From the NCBI RefSeq assembly GCF_040802235.1, contig NC_133169.1, forward strand, positions 43,841,034-43,905,033: a stretch of DNA of 64,000 bases. Direction: 5' to 3'. Every line of letters begins with the position of its first letter. Positions within the stretch are counted from its first letter, which is position 1. The translations under genes were made by a program, and so were the position numbers. Under the pieces are notes generated by a model that made no database searches, was not told the origin of the DNA, and saw only the letters and a list, made by a program, of their open reading frames with translations. Positions 33,160 through 46,445 of this stretch are shown here, in pieces. This DNA is from Manis javanica. Taxonomy: Eukaryota; Chordata; Mammalia; Pholidota; Manidae.

Positions 33160-33405
33160 AAGAGTGGGGGCGAGGGATAGGATGGGGCAGAGTGGGGGCA
33201 AGGGATGGGAGGGGTGGGGGGAGAGTGGGGTGAGGATGGGAGGGGTGGGGGAAGAGTGGAGGGAGAGGGATGGGAGGGGTGGGGGGAGAGCGGGGTGAGG
33301 GATGGGAGGGGTGGGGGAAGAGTGGAGGGAGAGGGATGGGAGGGGTGGGGGAGAGCAGGGGGAGGGATGGGAAGGGTGGGGGGAAAGTGGGGACAAGGGA
33401 TGGAT
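33160..33405 (+). repeat. G-rich minisatellite, ~32-34 bp units
   Basis: About seven tandem units of the form GGATGGGAGGGGTGGGGG plus a variable end. Units start near 33205, 33235, 33269, 33301, 33336 and 33366, with degenerate units before 33205. Ends alternate between a GAGAGTGGGGTGAG type and an AAGAGTGGAGGGAGAG type, giving a roughly 66-bp dimer. Runs of four to six G on the plus strand could form G-quadruplexes. The proline/serine-rich open frames on the minus strand (33048-33539 and others) come from the repeat. Confidence 0.92.
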
Positions 33406-34620
33406 GTTCCCTTATGTTTCTTAGACCTTTGCAAGGGGCAAGTGGCAGCGGAGGACACTGAGGTAAACAGCACAGTGGGGTGAGCACGCCAGCAGGCAAC
33501 AAGAATTAGAGGCTGGAAGAGAGGACAGAGGTGCATCAAGGAGAAAGTTAGGCTGAGCTTTCCTGAACCCCGTCACTGAGGAAGGGGCGGGAGGAGTGGG
33601 GTGGGACAGAAGACGCCTGGCTTTTCCCCAAGAGGGAGGGCAAGATGAGACCAGTGCAGGTCGTGGAGTCCTGTCATGATGAGATTCACTGCTGCACCCA
33701 AAATCTGCAGCAGTTTGGCCAGCAAGAGGACCCAGGCAATGCGAATCACCCATTCATTCCCAAAGGATGATAGAGCTCGACTGTGCCGGACATCACTGGA
33801 GCTCAAGGACCACAGTGGTGGAACAAAATAGCCCCAGGCCTCATAGCCAAATTGGGAAACAGACAGTAAATCAGTTTGAAATGAAAAACTGTGACAAATG
33901 CTGTGAAGGCAATGAGAGAGGCATGACAGAGACTGAGGGGAAGGTATGGGGCTTCCAGTAGCAGGTCCCCTCATGCCACCCATATCCAGGACTCTGCAGT
34001 CATGGCTGGCACCCAGCAGGCAACAGGGCAAGTGCAAGGAGCTGAATGGAGCAAAGAGGCCAGCCAGGCAAATTTCCCTAACCTGGGGCCTCTGGGGCAG
34101 TCCCAGAAGGCAGAGACAGCACAGCCCAGGATGGAGACCTCCCGTGCAGGGCCCTCTCTGATCCCCTTCCTTCCTTCAGGCACTCCTGGAGGAAGCCCTG
34201 AAGCCGAAGCACGCTGGGAAAGGTGGCCACTTCCAGCCAACCTCGGCACTGACGGTGTGCTGCAGTGGGGTCAAAGAGGGGCAAGGCCCTGGCCCCCAGG
34301 GGCAGCTGTCTCCACTGGAGGCTTGGGGGCATCCAGCGCCATCCTCAGTCTATGGGAGCTCCAGGGAGCAGCAGGCCACTGCGACTCCACAGCGGCCTCC
34401 TGGCGAGAGGGGGCTGCTCTCTCTCTCGCTCTTCCCTGCCTCCTGTGGGCACAGGCTCGGGCTCCTGCACGCTGACTGCGCTGGGACCCAGGCTCAGTGG
34501 TGAGCGGAGGGCCTGGGGGCAGGAGTGGGGCCCCAGCTGCTAGGCGCCGACAGAGCAGGAGCAAAGGCTGACACGTCTCCTTATCTCTGACGACCCCAGA
34601 GGGAAAAACAGGATCCAACT
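33406..34620. other. GC-rich block with overlapping ORFs, no gene called
   Basis: GC content is clearly above the surroundings, especially 34080-34560. Long frames are open on both strands at once (33573-34037 minus, 34002-34475 plus, 34271-34618 minus), as expected from GC-rich sequence with few stops. The plus frame begins MAGTQQATGQVQGAEWSKEA and has no family I recognise. No splice structure, signal peptide or domain is evident. It could hold an undetected exon or regulatory element, but nothing supports one. Confidence 0.4.
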
Positions 34621-36080
34621 GTTTATTTTCTTATAAACCAAGAAAAAGAGAGATATTGAAGTACTAAAAATATCTTTTAGTGAAAAAGAATCCCAGAACC
34701 TAGTGAGCATCCAGAGCTTGGGTGAGGCTCCCTCGCCCACCTGAGAAGGCCCTTCAGACCATCTTCTCTCAGAGCCTTAGTTTGCCCCCTTACCACAGGG
34801 ACTCGCATCCTGAGAGCACATTCCTGAATCAGAAATGGGGGAAAGGAAGCCACTGATGAAGGCACTACGGCCATGATCACAGGAGAAAGGCTATGAAGGG
34901 AAACCAAAATGAGAAATTGAGGACCTATTTACAATTATGAAATGGTACTTATACATATGCACATATACATGCTATTTAGAATATTGTACATTACATAGGT
35001 TTATGAAAAAATGAAAAAAACATGACAAAGAAACCCTTTAATAGCGGTAGAATTCCATATGTGAGTATCAAAGCCAAAGGGATTTTGTGTCTCTCTACCT
35101 ACGAGCAAGGCCACTTTCCCTGGCCACTCCACCAGCAAGGGGCCTGCATCACCTCCTGAACCTAAGGTCTCGGTCCTTCCAGAGTTCCTCTCTTGTCACT
35201 TGCTCTGTCTCACAGCAATAACACCTTTATCATGTGCTCCCCACAGGCACTGTCTCATTTGATTCTTTCATAAACCCTGTGAAGCAGCCGTTATTGGTGT
35301 CTTCGTTTCCCTGCTGATGAGACAGGTGAAGCCCTTACCCTGGGGCACAAACCTGGTTAATGGCGCCTGGGTTTAAACCACACATTGCAGAGAACAATCT
35401 TTAATTTATGCACTTTGGACCTTTGTAGCTCATGACCTTGCACATGCTGTACACCGATTCACATGCCTAATTCGCCTTTCAAATTGCCAAGTTCATATAT
35501 CTGTGGACCTATGTACATTACAGGTGTCATGTATAGCATCCCCTGCCACCTAACCATTCAGTTTTGCCTGTGCAATTATTTAAGTATTTTAATGGAAAAT
35601 ATTAAAAAGTGAAAATGGAAAACTGCAAAGTGATGATGCCTTTGACAAAAAAAATAATAACATCTTCAAAAATGTATCCAAATAAAACAAATTTGGGACC
35701 ATTAGACATAGTAAGAGTGGGGCATCTTTAGCCTCCATCGAAAAGTTACTGAATTTAAGCTGGTCAATTGTATACTCAAATATAAGAGAAAAAGACAACA
35801 TTAAATGATGTTTTTGAAATCCTGGAATGCATATCTAACCAGGGACAGATCTGCTAGAGACAGTTTGAGAGTAGAGAATGCCTTTTTTTAGGAAAATTAA
35901 TCAAGAGAGCTAGAAAGGAAGATGACGTCAACATCACCTAAAGATGTTTTGAGATGAACACAGGGAAGGCCAAAAGCATGAGTTTAATTGGATATAATCT
36001 TTTTAATTTGAAAAAGTAGATTAAGCAGATTTTAATGTGAAAAGGCAGATTTCTAAGCAGAAAAAGGGCCTGCTCGAACT
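34621..36080. other. intergenic, MIR inside
   Basis: AT-rich and featureless apart from the MIR at 35215-35400. The open frame at 35589-35801 (minus) is a low-complexity serine/phenylalanine/leucine stretch. Confidence 0.5.
35215..35400 (-). mobile_element. MIR SINE
   Basis: The plus strand reads the complement of MIR across most of its length: CTGTCTCATTTGATTCTTTC, ATAAACCCTGTGAAGCAGC, TTTCCCTGCTGATGAGACAG followed by GTGAAGC, then GCGCCTGGGTTTAAACCACA. It is ancient and tRNA-derived. Confidence 0.78.
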
Positions 36081-36084
36081 GTGC

Positions 36085-36420
36085 TAAAGATGCATTCCTT
36101 CATTTAGTAAATATTTGAACCTCAACACTGTACAGGTACTAGTCTAGGTACCACAGAGCAGTGAGGAAATTCCTGCCTGCATGGAGCTAACATTTAGTGG
36201 GGTCACAGGTATTAAACAAGTAATCACATATATAAAACAACTTCAGATTGTCATAAGGGATGAAAGGAAAATAAAACCAAAAGAGGGTAAGGAGAGTGAT
36301 GTGGGCTGTTGGGAAGAAGGTGATTCAACAGAGCTGAACTCAGGGAGAGTGTCTCTCTTGGGAAGATGGGCTAGCAGAGCGCCTGTGATCACAGAAGGCT
36401 TAACCCCAGGATTCTGAGGC
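36085..36420 (-). mobile_element. L2 LINE 3' fragment
   Basis: The plus strand is the complement of the L2 tail: TTCATTTAGTAAATATTTGA, TACAGGTACTAGTCTAGGTA, GAGGAAATTCCTGCCTGCAT, GGAGCTAACATTTAGTGGGG, then AGACAATAAACAAG-like sequence. Confidence 0.75.
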
Positions 36421-39120
36421 AAGTCTAATTGGATGCAATGACAGCTAAGCTTCCTCTTTGTCCTCAGATCGCCTCATATTCAGCTAAACTACTTCTGCCA
36501 TCTGAGTAGTTTGTTGACTTCTATCCTTTGGAACAGCTGCTATGCAGATGGAGCCCAACAAGAAGAAACAGGGACCTGAGGCTGCAGCTTTTGAAAAGAA
36601 TGCCCCATTTACTCCTTAACTTCCTTTAAGAAATCAGTGTTAGAAATCAGAAGCATAACTTGAGGAGAAGCAAGAGGAGTACACTTCCCTGAGCCCATGC
36701 AACCAGGCAGCAGTCTAGTAACATCTTTTGAAAGGAAATGTGTAGACATGATGGCTGTCGCAGCAATGACGGAAAGATGACACGTGGTGCAGAGTGAAGG
36801 CGAGGTCATGAGACATGTCCACGGGATGACTGCTCTGTGCTCTCTACTCTCCAACAACAGACTGTGGACCATCTTCAGCCCCACCCTGAGATCTGGGGGT
36901 AACCACTGAGAAGTCAACTGGGGATGTCTTACTCTCTTTCATCACAAAAACAGCGTGGGTTTTCAATCATGGTACTTGACTCCTATTGGACTTAACGATT
37001 TTCTCTTTCTCCAACTTTCTTCAATTTAAGCCCTATTGATACTTCTTCTCTTATTTCAGGACTCCTTGCAATTTTCTGGTAGAACCAAAGAGGAACCTCC
37101 TGTTTTACCATTATTAGATTTTACATATATCCAGAAGATACAGTATGGTTACACAGAGATATCACATTCTATGCAAATATAATGAGTTGTGATTGTGATA
37201 ATGACTTCAGGTAATAATGAACTTAATAATTTTTCACTAGGAATCATACCTTGGAGTCTATGATTGATAATAAGAATTCCCTACCAAACTTCCCACTCTC
37301 CCTGCCTTTTCTTCTTCATTCTGCATCTTCTAATCAAAACTCCTCTGCTTTCCATTTGGTTTCTCTTCTCTTAGTCCCCTAATCATCCTTTTTTCTCCTT
37401 TAACTTCCCATCACCTGATATAGAATAGATCTTCCTGTCCAAAGATCTAGTTTACAATATGTTCCTCATGTATCTGTGAAGCAAATATACTAAGCCTGGT
37501 GAACTTCAATTTGCATAGTGAATTCACATAAGAATTTTTGGGGAAAAATGACAATACATCTGTCTCAGAGACCAATCCCAAGAAAGTCCCATGAAAATGT
37601 ATCTAAGCTCAGAAGAGAAGATCTGAAGGCAGAATTTAAAGGAAATGCAACAGTCATGCTTCTGGGAGATATCTATCACTCTCTATTTGTAGACTTCTAA
37701 CCCCTCTCCCCAATCTATGGGGAAAATAAGTTTTTTTGTGTTAAGCTGCAAATACCTGGTTAAATTCATATTAAATATGGTGATGGGCACAACCATCACC
37801 ATTCTACTGTTCAAATGATAAAGTGTACCAAAAATGGAGAGGGTTTTGAAGCCAAAGAGCTGAGTGAGACAGAGGTGCTGTGATAATCATCCTGCAAGGA
37901 AAACACTGAAGACAGGATGGGGGAAAGAAAGGAGGAAAACCATGAGAGAGACCCTGGTGTGTGCCAACAGAGGTAGGACACTTGGCAGACAGAACACAAA
38001 TAGCTGTTTTGAGGACCCAGAATCTGAAGAATATGCTCCAAAGCCAGAGGAAAAGTCTTAAGACAGAGCATGTGGGTGAATTTGCAGCTGTGGCAGGAAA
38101 AATATTTTTTTTCTCATAGATTTGGAAGGTAGGAAAGACTAGAGGAAGAGTGAAAGCAATAGAGAGAGAGCAATAATATGAACAGATAAATGAGACCTTC
38201 CTGCATGTGAGAATGAGAGATGCCCTACGTAGAAAAATCAATGACTCCAAGCCACGCTAAAGGAAGAATGAAATCAGGGAGCCCACCAGTGCCTGTCTAC
38301 CTCTTCAAGCTGGTACCTAATCAAAATGAGGCACCTGCAATTTATCTCAACTGTATGTAAACTCTGCCTATGTTTTCCTTATGCTGTTTTTCCTTGAGCA
38401 AATTTTGAGCTTATTGTACGGCATGGAGGTTGGTGAAAGATTGCATAAACCATAGATAAGAGAAATGGAAAAAGTCAAGAATTGCAGGACATTGTTTTGG
38501 GAAAAGAAAACCACCTCTCTGATGTCTTCCCCTTCCTGTTCTATAGGCCATCAAAAATGTCCCCGTGACAATGGGGTGAAAAATCTGCCTGGAAGAGAAT
38601 CTTTGATTTGGGGCTCAGGGATGTTTTGGTCAGTCTCTGGACTCCTTAGACAGGAAAAATTGGTAGGTAGGTGGATGTCATGGTTGAGTGTTACCATGAA
38701 AATTTGGAGAACTGAGGGATGCTGGAGATGGACCAATGCATGTGTGCAGTTTCTGTGCTCTGGCTTTCACAGGATTGATTACTAACTTCCTATGGACTTA
38801 GAACCTAAAGAAATAAGTGGAAGCAATTATCTCCTCTGAGATGGAAAACACCTTTGCATATTCACACCTTCTGAAATAAGAATCCTCTCCAATGACCACC
38901 TTTCCATCTGGCATTACACACACACACGCACACACACACACACACGAACACTACCTTCCCCCTGAGTCCCTGCATCTTTCACCTACACGGTTGACTTGAA
39001 CCCAAAGCTGAGATATGAGATGTTCTTCCTCCATACTCCTCTAGGCAATACCAAACACAAAGAAGCATAATCAGCAGCCCAAAACTGATTTGGGTTTCTT
39101 ATTAACCCTCAGTCAAACTC
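36421..39120. other. intergenic with (AC)n tract
   Basis: No gene is recognised. An (AC)n tract with one G interruption lies at 38916-38945. Open frames at 37804-38250 (minus) and 38465-38785 (plus) carry no recognisable domain. Confidence 0.5.
38916..38945. repeat. (AC)n microsatellite
   Basis: About 15 AC units with a single ACGC interruption. Confidence 0.93.
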
Positions 39121-39124
39121 ACAC

Positions 39125-41380
39125 ACCTCAACTCATTCTATGAGGCCAGAAACACTCTAATACCAAAGCAAGACAAAGACACTATAAAAAAAAGAAAATT
39201 ATAAACCAATATTCTTGATGAACATATATGCAAAAAATATTCAACAAAATATTAGCAACCTGAAATCAAAAATACATCAATAGGATCATCCATCAAATCA
39301 AGTGGTTTATTCCAGGGTGCAAGGATGCTACAATATTTATAAATCAATCAGTGTGATACACCACATTAACAAAAGAAGGATAAAAACTGTATGATCATCT
39401 CAACAGAGCCTGAAAAAAGTATTTCATGAAATTCAACATCTATTCATGATAAAAATTCTCAAGAAAATGTGTACAGATGGAAAGTACCTCAATATAATAA
39501 AGGTCATATACAACAAAACTACAGATAACAACATATACAATGATGAGAAGCTGACAGCTTTTCTTCTTATCAGGAACAAGACAAGGATGTCCACTCTCAC
39601 CTCTTTTATTCCTAGCTATAGCATTTAGACAAGATAAAGAGATAAAAGGCATCTAAATTGGTAAGGAATAAGCAAAACTATCACTATTTGCAGATGACAT
39701 GACTCTATATATAGAAAACCCTAAACACTACACCAAAAAATTATTAGAATAACTGGATTCAGCAAAGTTGCAGGATACAAAATTAATACAGAAATCTGTT
39801 GCATTCCAATACACTAACAATGAACTAGCAGAAAGAGAAATTAGGAAAACAATTCCATTTGAAATGCATCAAAATGAATAAAATACTAAGGAATAAACCT
39901 GACCAAGGAAGTGAAAGGCCTACTGTCTGGAAACTGTAAGACGCTCATGAGAGAAGTTAAGGAAGACACAAAGAAATGGAAATCTATCCCATGCTTGTGG
40001 ATAGAAAGAATTAATAATGTCAAAATGGCCATCCTGCTCAAAGCAATTTGAAGATTCAATGCAATCCCTATCAAAATCCCAACAGCATTCTTCAATGAAC
40101 TAGAACAAAGAGTTCTAAAATTCGCATGGAATTGCAAAAGACCCTGAGTAGCCAAAGCAATCCTGAGAAAAATAAACAAAGCTGGGGATGTTATGCTCCC
40201 TGACTTCAAGCTATTGTAAGTAATCAAAGCTACAGTAATCAAAACAGTTTGGTACTGGCACAAGAACAGACCTATAGATCAATGGAACAGAATAGAGAGC
40301 CCAGAAATAAAGCCATTCACATATGACCAATTAATATATGATAAAGGAGCCATGAACATACAATGGGGAAATGATAGCCTCTTCAATAACTGATGCTGGG
40401 AAAACTAGACAGCTACATGTAAGAGAATGAACCTGGATTACTATCTCCATACACAAAAGTAACCTTGAAATGGATTAAAGACCTAAATGTAAGTCATGAA
40501 ACCATAAAACTCTTAGAAGAAAACGAAGGCAAAATTCCCTTGAACATAGCATGGGAAAATTTTTTTCTGGACACACCTACCTGGGCAACAGAAACAAAAA
40601 CAAAAATGAACATGTAGGATTACATCAACCTGAAAAGCTTCTGTACAGCAAAAGACATCATCAATAAAAGAAAAAGGTAACCTAGATTCACAATGATTTC
40701 TCTGATAAAAGGTTAACATCTAAAGTATATAAAAAACTCATTGACCTCAACACCAAAAAACAAATCACCCAATTAAAAAATGGGCAGAGGACCTGAATAG
40801 ACATTTCTCTAAAGAAGAAATACAGATGACCAATAGACACATGAAAAGATGTTCCACATTGCTAATCATCAGGGAAATGCAAATCAAAACCACAGTGAGA
40901 TGTTGCCTTACACCAGTTAGAAGGGCCTCTATTCAAAAGTTAAAAATTAACAAGTGTTGGTGAGGAAGTGAAGAAAAGAGAACCCTCCCGCATGGTTGGG
41001 AATATAAGCTGGTACAGCCACTATGGAAAGCAGTATGGAGGTTCCTAAAAAATACTAAAAATAGAAATACCATACAACAACCCATTAATTCCACTTCTAG
41101 GAATCTACCCAAAGAAAACAAAATCTCTGATTCAAAAACATATATGCACTTCTATGTCTATTGCCACATTACTTACAGTGGCCAAGATATGGAAGCAACT
41201 TTAGTGTTCATCAACAGATGAGTGGATGAAGAAAAAGTGGTTTATATACAAGGGAATATTACTCAGCCATAAAAATGAAAACCTGCCATTCACAACATGG
41301 ATGGCTCTTGTATGCTAAATGATATAAGCCAGGTGAAGAAAGAAAAATATCATATGAGTCCACCTATTTAAGGTTTATAT
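39125..41380 (+). mobile_element. L1 LINE, ORF2 from RT region to C-terminus, decayed
   Basis: Starts in the RT domain (ACTCATTCTATGAGGCCAGA, the F-Y-E-A region) and continues through ATTCATGATAAAAATTCTCA, the FADD-box region (TTGCAGATGACATGACTCTA near 39690), AATACACTAACAATGAACTA and TGGTACTGGCACAAGAACAG. It ends at the C-terminal CACAACATGGATGGCTC region, with a short 3' end near 41380. The copy is 5'-truncated and only short open pieces survive. It is older than the L1 at 49989-53541, as it carries many more substitutions in the shared region. No tail or target duplication was recognised. Confidence 0.9.
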
Positions 41381-41865
41381 AGTGCCTATGGAATACCAGA
41401 TAAAGTCATAGGCATCACATAATTGGCTCAAGTAGGTATGCAAAACATAATTCAATGTTGACTCTAGGAGTCATGTATTTACACAACCTCTGATATAATT
41501 CAAGTCATTATGTTACTGTAGTAACACTTAATTTTGCATTTCAAAATCCCACATTTTGGCTCATTTAACTGTTTGGAAATTAGTTTATAAAAGTATTTTG
41601 CCATTAAATAACAAAAAAGGTTCAGTTTAATAAAGTGATCTTATTGTTTTTGTCTTAGTTCTCTCTTAAGTTTTCTGTGAAACATTATGTATAAAGGCAG
41701 AAGAGTAAAATTTTCTGCTAAGGGCTTTTAGTCAGTATTTTAAGTAAGAAATCACCAGAGAAAATTACTTTCATGCTTCAGATCTAGAATCCTGGAAAGA
41801 TTTTATGTTTATTTAGTCACACGATAAAATAGGAAGTTCAACAAACTCGGATCCATTTGATCTTT
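41381..41865. other. AT-rich intergenic DNA
   Basis: Nothing is recognised in this AT-rich stretch. Confidence 0.5.
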
Positions 41866-42215
41866 GAGAGTGTATTCAATTAACAAGCTTCTGTTCAGCA
41901 AGTGCTAATACCAAGAACTTCATTAGATACTGGTGAAATATATAGATCAGGAATAGCCTCTATCCTCAAGGAGCTCAAAATCAAGTAGAGAAGACAAACA
42001 AAAAATTAAATTTAACATAGAAATGAAAAAATAAAGATATGAGCAAACTCCTGTATAAGAAAAGAGTGAGCAAAGAGTAGGCTGTAGCTTGCTCTGGAAG
42101 AAGTCAAGTAGGAGTGACATTCAAACTGCTTTTTAAAAAGGAGTAGGTGTTTGAGTGACAGAGGGGAAAATGAAGTGCATTTGCGACAGGGAGACAACTG
42201 TATGCCAGGCTTGAA
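41866..42215 (-). mobile_element. L2 LINE fragment
   Basis: The plus strand follows the complement of L2: AGCTTCTGTTCAGCAAGTGC, CATTAGATACTGGTGAAATA, CAAGGAGCTCAAAATCAAGT, GGAAGAAGTCAAGTAGGAGT followed by GACATTCAAACTGC, and TGCCAGGCTTGAAGAC. The order is right but divergence is high. Confidence 0.65.
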
Positions 42216-42819
42216 GACATGGAGGAAACAGCACCTTTCTGACTTATGGTTCAAAATCAGAGCTCTGGTTAAGGTTCTCCCAGTTGCAATGCAATCTATG
42301 AAAATACCTCAGCAAGATGATGAATCAAGGCATCTCTGAGGACTGGCCATCCTCCCCAACCTATGTCCCCCATGTCGCTCTTTTGCATCCCCAGCTGCTC
42401 TTTCATCTTCTTTCCTCTCCTGACCGACTTCTTCTGAGTCTCCCTTACCTGATAAATCTTTGACCATATACTCATAATGACACCATTATGGCCCCAACTG
42501 ACCCTGAACTTTCAGTTCAGGCATCCACCATTGCCTTTGTGTCTTCCTTCAAATTCCTGAGAGAGTAAATCTGATTGGCCCAGTTCAGTTTTCAGATAGG
42601 TTTACTGACCATGGTTGAAGTGTCATATGGTGAGCAGTTAAGCCAGCATCTCCTATGGACAAAGGAGATATAGTCTCTCTTTCTACTCCTCTTTCAATAT
42701 TAAAGTGCCTGGTTGAATATTCTGGGTTCATTTATCCAGACGGAAGGGGTACCATGATTTCAAGACTTTGCAACTCTGGCCATATTTCTTCCATTTCTAA
42801 GATGTATTTTTAAATACTG

Positions 42820-42925
42820 ATGCCAAGGCACCATGCTCAGAAATTCTGATATAATTAATTGGCCTGGGATGAGGCTCCTCAGGTGATTTTGCTGTGCACA
42901 CACATCATGAGCTGTGAAAACTCAC
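42820..42925 (+). mobile_element. MER5A-type (hAT) fragment
   Basis: TCAGAAATTCTGATATAATT, then GGCCTGGGATGAGGCTCCTC and AGGTGATTTTGCTGTGCAC match the middle and end of MER5A in plus orientation. Confidence 0.6.
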
Positions 42926-45575
42926 TACTTGTGCATTGCTGGACAAGAGATGGTCAACTTCCTGAGCTGCAACTAATGAAGTCCTTCTGGCTTTGGTCAT
43001 CAGTGTCAGCCACATGCTCAGATCCTCTCTGACAACTCAGCTGAGCCCCCATAACTTAGGCATGTCTCTCCGAAAGCAGACGGTATTGCCTCAGAAAGGA
43101 AGCTGCTTATTCCCCCATATCTATGTATGTCCCCTCAAAGATACAGACGTTCCAGTTTGCAGAATAGGGAATGAGTTGATGGAGTAAGCAGGATGATACA
43201 TGAAAGGCTATACGCTCACTAGAATTCCTGGATTCAGTTAACTGGTGGCGACAATAACTACCTGGCTCATGCAGTGTTCCTGGTGCAGCTGACCTTGACA
43301 GATACCCCCTCTTTGAACCACCTTACCTCCACATGTATCTTTTCCTTGTTGGTTTAGAGCCAGTTCCTTCAATGCTCAGTGAGGGGCATCTTCTTTGAGA
43401 AAATGCACTTTGTCCTATCTCCTAACATGCCCATAATATTACAGAGTCGGGTAGTCATCTCTCCACCTGGATCATCTGCCTGGTTGGAAAAATACTAGGA
43501 GGGATAGGTTTCCTGGGGTGCCCCCTCAGGAGTTTAGAGAAACAGTTTCTTCTTTGGTAGTTAATGGGGTGACTCAGCCCTGCCCAGGCTATTCCACAAC
43601 TAGCAGTCACAAGGTTAATTTTCTGTTCCAAAGATTCACATCTCCTGAATCATCCAAAAACATTGGACAGGCCCAATGTCATAAGTGATTTAGCTCAAGG
43701 TTTCCTGGCATGGGCTTGCAGTGAGATATTTATCTCAGGCTTAGACTTCCAGAAGGAGCATCATATGGAAATGAGGCAGATCAACAGACACACAATCCTG
43801 GGAACACACATGTTCAGCGCCCATATGTTGGAAATCACAGACCCACGTGTAGAAAGACACTGACTTATATTTAGAAATAGCACACAGACACATGCACAGG
43901 TTCATCAAACTGTTGTCACCAGCACTCGGCTAACACGTGAGGCCACACGCACATGAACATGTGCATCAGTCCCTTCCCCCACACCATGATGCGTTATCAA
44001 TACTTAGACAAATTTGTGTCCAAGGGAAATATGTTGAGCAACTAAAGCTGTCTTCTCCTCCTCTTTTCTCACCTCTTTAGACACCACCTTTTACATCCAG
44101 GGATGTGGTGCCTATGCCCACAGAGAGGGAAGTATGCTTTCCTTAGGAGATGAGCTAGCTGGTCTCACTGCTTTCTCTCTGCCTAGTGGAGGAGGGTGAG
44201 CTCCCCTTCTGGCACGGAAGCTTGAAGGGACCCACAGACTGAAGGAAGGAAGCAGGGTTCAGACACTATGATGATGAGAAAGTTTTTTCTCACATTCTCA
44301 CTCCTGCCACTCCAGAAATGCTGGCCACCATGGAGGGCTGAGAATCCTAATCCAACAGGGCTCTCCTCTTCACCCTTCTCATATTGACCTACCTGCCAGA
44401 GGTCATCTCATTCACCTCACTGCCTCCAGGCTGGCAGTTACTACAGTGACAGCAGGCATGCTGCCCTGTCCTTTCCTTGCTCTCTCTCCAACGGCCCCTG
44501 GAGAAGGAAGTTCACTTGAACGGGTATCAGTCACCTGCCTATGCCTGCCAGCTACAGCCGGATCATGCCCAGGAAAATTCCAGCAATTGCACTTGGACAG
44601 TAACCTTTCTTTCTCCCCAGAGCCTGGGTAAGGCTGACTGCAGTTAGGACCCTCTCTTTGTCTCCTATTTTCCAACTTCTACAACTGGTCACCTACAGTT
44701 TATTGTGAAGTCCAGGCTGGAGGGAGAGAGAATCCAGGTTCACAGGTTTTTCACAGGTGGCCACACCAGTACTGTGGGAGTTATGCCTTCCATGATTTAG
44801 GTCCCGAAGTGTTTCTCTGTTAGAGCTCTCTTTGTTCTCTCAGATTGTTCCATCATACTAATCCATTCTACAAAGAATTTTGAGCTCTACTCTGTGTCAG
44901 AAACTAGAGACAGAAAGGAAAACAGCATAGAACTTGATGTCAGTGACCCCAAAGTATAACATGAAGCTCTGAGTTCATATTCTGATAAACTCAGTTTGGA
45001 TATTTTTCATTATGAGTGTCCATTTTCCTTTACTTAATCATATCAACTCGCCAGCTACTTTGCTTTCTGTTTATTGTGCTTACAGTTATTACAGTTAATT
45101 ACCCACATCAACTTAACATTCCCTATTTGTTACAGTAGTCAGTTTACAATAAAGCAAGAAGATGCAGGACTCCAGGATGGAATTTTCCAGAAAAAAATGT
45201 TTCCATGGACTATATGATAAGATACCTGATGTGTAAAGGTACACCAAAAGAATTAAAAACAGGTATACAGAAGTTCATGTAAATGGAAAAACAGTGCTTT
45301 TATTTTCTAAAATATAAAATCTAAACCAGAAAATGAATAAGACCATACTGAAATCCATAGTGAATCAAATTTTCACAATAATGATATAGTCGCTCACCAC
45401 TGATTTAATGAAAATTCAGAAATCTTTTCCCCTAGCCACACTGGTCTGCTCACTATATTCAATTTAAGTTTTCTTTTTTTCTGTCCCCACAACCTTTGGT
45501 CACATCTTTAAGCACCTCATCACCTAGACGTAGTTTCTCCATCTTTCTGAATGCTACCATTCTTTCAATACGCAA
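42926..45575. other. intergenic, nothing assigned
   Basis: I looked for PIP and OR6W1 exons, expected in the order of human 7q34, and found none. The open frames at 42993-43187, 43663-43863 and 44412-44675 show no family features. Confidence 0.45.
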
Positions 45576-46445
45576 CAGATCGACTTCTTATTCCATACCT
45601 ATTATATGCAAGATGCTGCTAGGTGCTGCAGAAGTCCATTCTAGAAGAGCTTTACATTTCACTAGAACATGAACACAAGTAGGCAGATAACTAGAATACA
45701 AGGAAAGTGAGTAGGCTCCATTAGAAGGGTACACTCAAAACACTGAATGTTTAAAATGTGTATCATGACGTCAGTTTAGAAGGATGAGCATATTTCATAC
45801 AGAAGGGAGTATGTGAAACACACTTCAAGGTGGAAATGTAAACTGTGCAGAGGCATTGTGGATGGTTGGGAGTATGAGCAAAGCTCTATTACCAAGACAT
45901 TTTTAGGCATCAGTAAACAGTCCACCAGGCCCAGGAGATATCGGGTCTATACAGGAGGGCAGTAGGAGGGGAACCTATAAATGCAAGTTGGTGACATGGT
46001 AGAAAGCTTTGAATGCCAGGTTGAGGAATTTGTGCTGCGTAAGTAAGAGAGCTAATTATTTGAAGTAGAGGAAATAGAATATAGAGATAGCCATTAGAAG
46101 CTATTCTAGCAATCACAGGAAAAAGTTTTGAGGTTGTGATCTAATGTGGCCAAGAAGGAAATGAAGAAGGTGAGGGGGTTCAGTGGAGTAGAGGAAGACT
46201 TCCAAGTGACTTGATGGCTAACTGATCCATCTTTGTATCTTGCCCCATACAGAAAGATGACTCTACATACTTGATGGGCTGGGAAATGGTGGTAGCAATG
46301 GGCGGAAGAGATTATTTGAGTAGAATATGTTTTGGATATTCTGAGTTAAAGTGTTAGTGGAATGTCCAGATGGAAGTGAATAACAGGCAATAGGAATGAG
46401 GGGCAGGAGCTGGCCATTGAGCTATTTCAATATCAAAGAGGTAAC
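45576..46445 (-). mobile_element. L2-type ancient LINE fragment
   Basis: The plus strand begins like an L2 tail complement (ATTCCATACCTATTATATGC, AAGATGCTGCTAGGTGCTGC) and continues into upstream sequence similar to that at 53542-53975 (GGATATTCTGAGTTAAAG, GTGGAATGTCCAGATGGAAG). It is very diverged, so the boundaries are loose. Confidence 0.6.

Noticed and set aside
33048-33539. Proline/serine-rich open frames on the minus strand
   Set aside because: They are translations of the G-rich minisatellite; they are open in several frames and have no non-repeat domain.
34002-34475. 157-codon plus-strand frame starting MAGTQQATGQ as a possible exon
   Set aside because: GC-rich sequence with overlapping open frames on both strands, no domain, no splice signals and no known gene expected at this place.
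42926-45575. Possible PIP or OR6W1 exons
   Set aside because: I searched by eye for their motifs because of the expected gene order, but found no convincing match.
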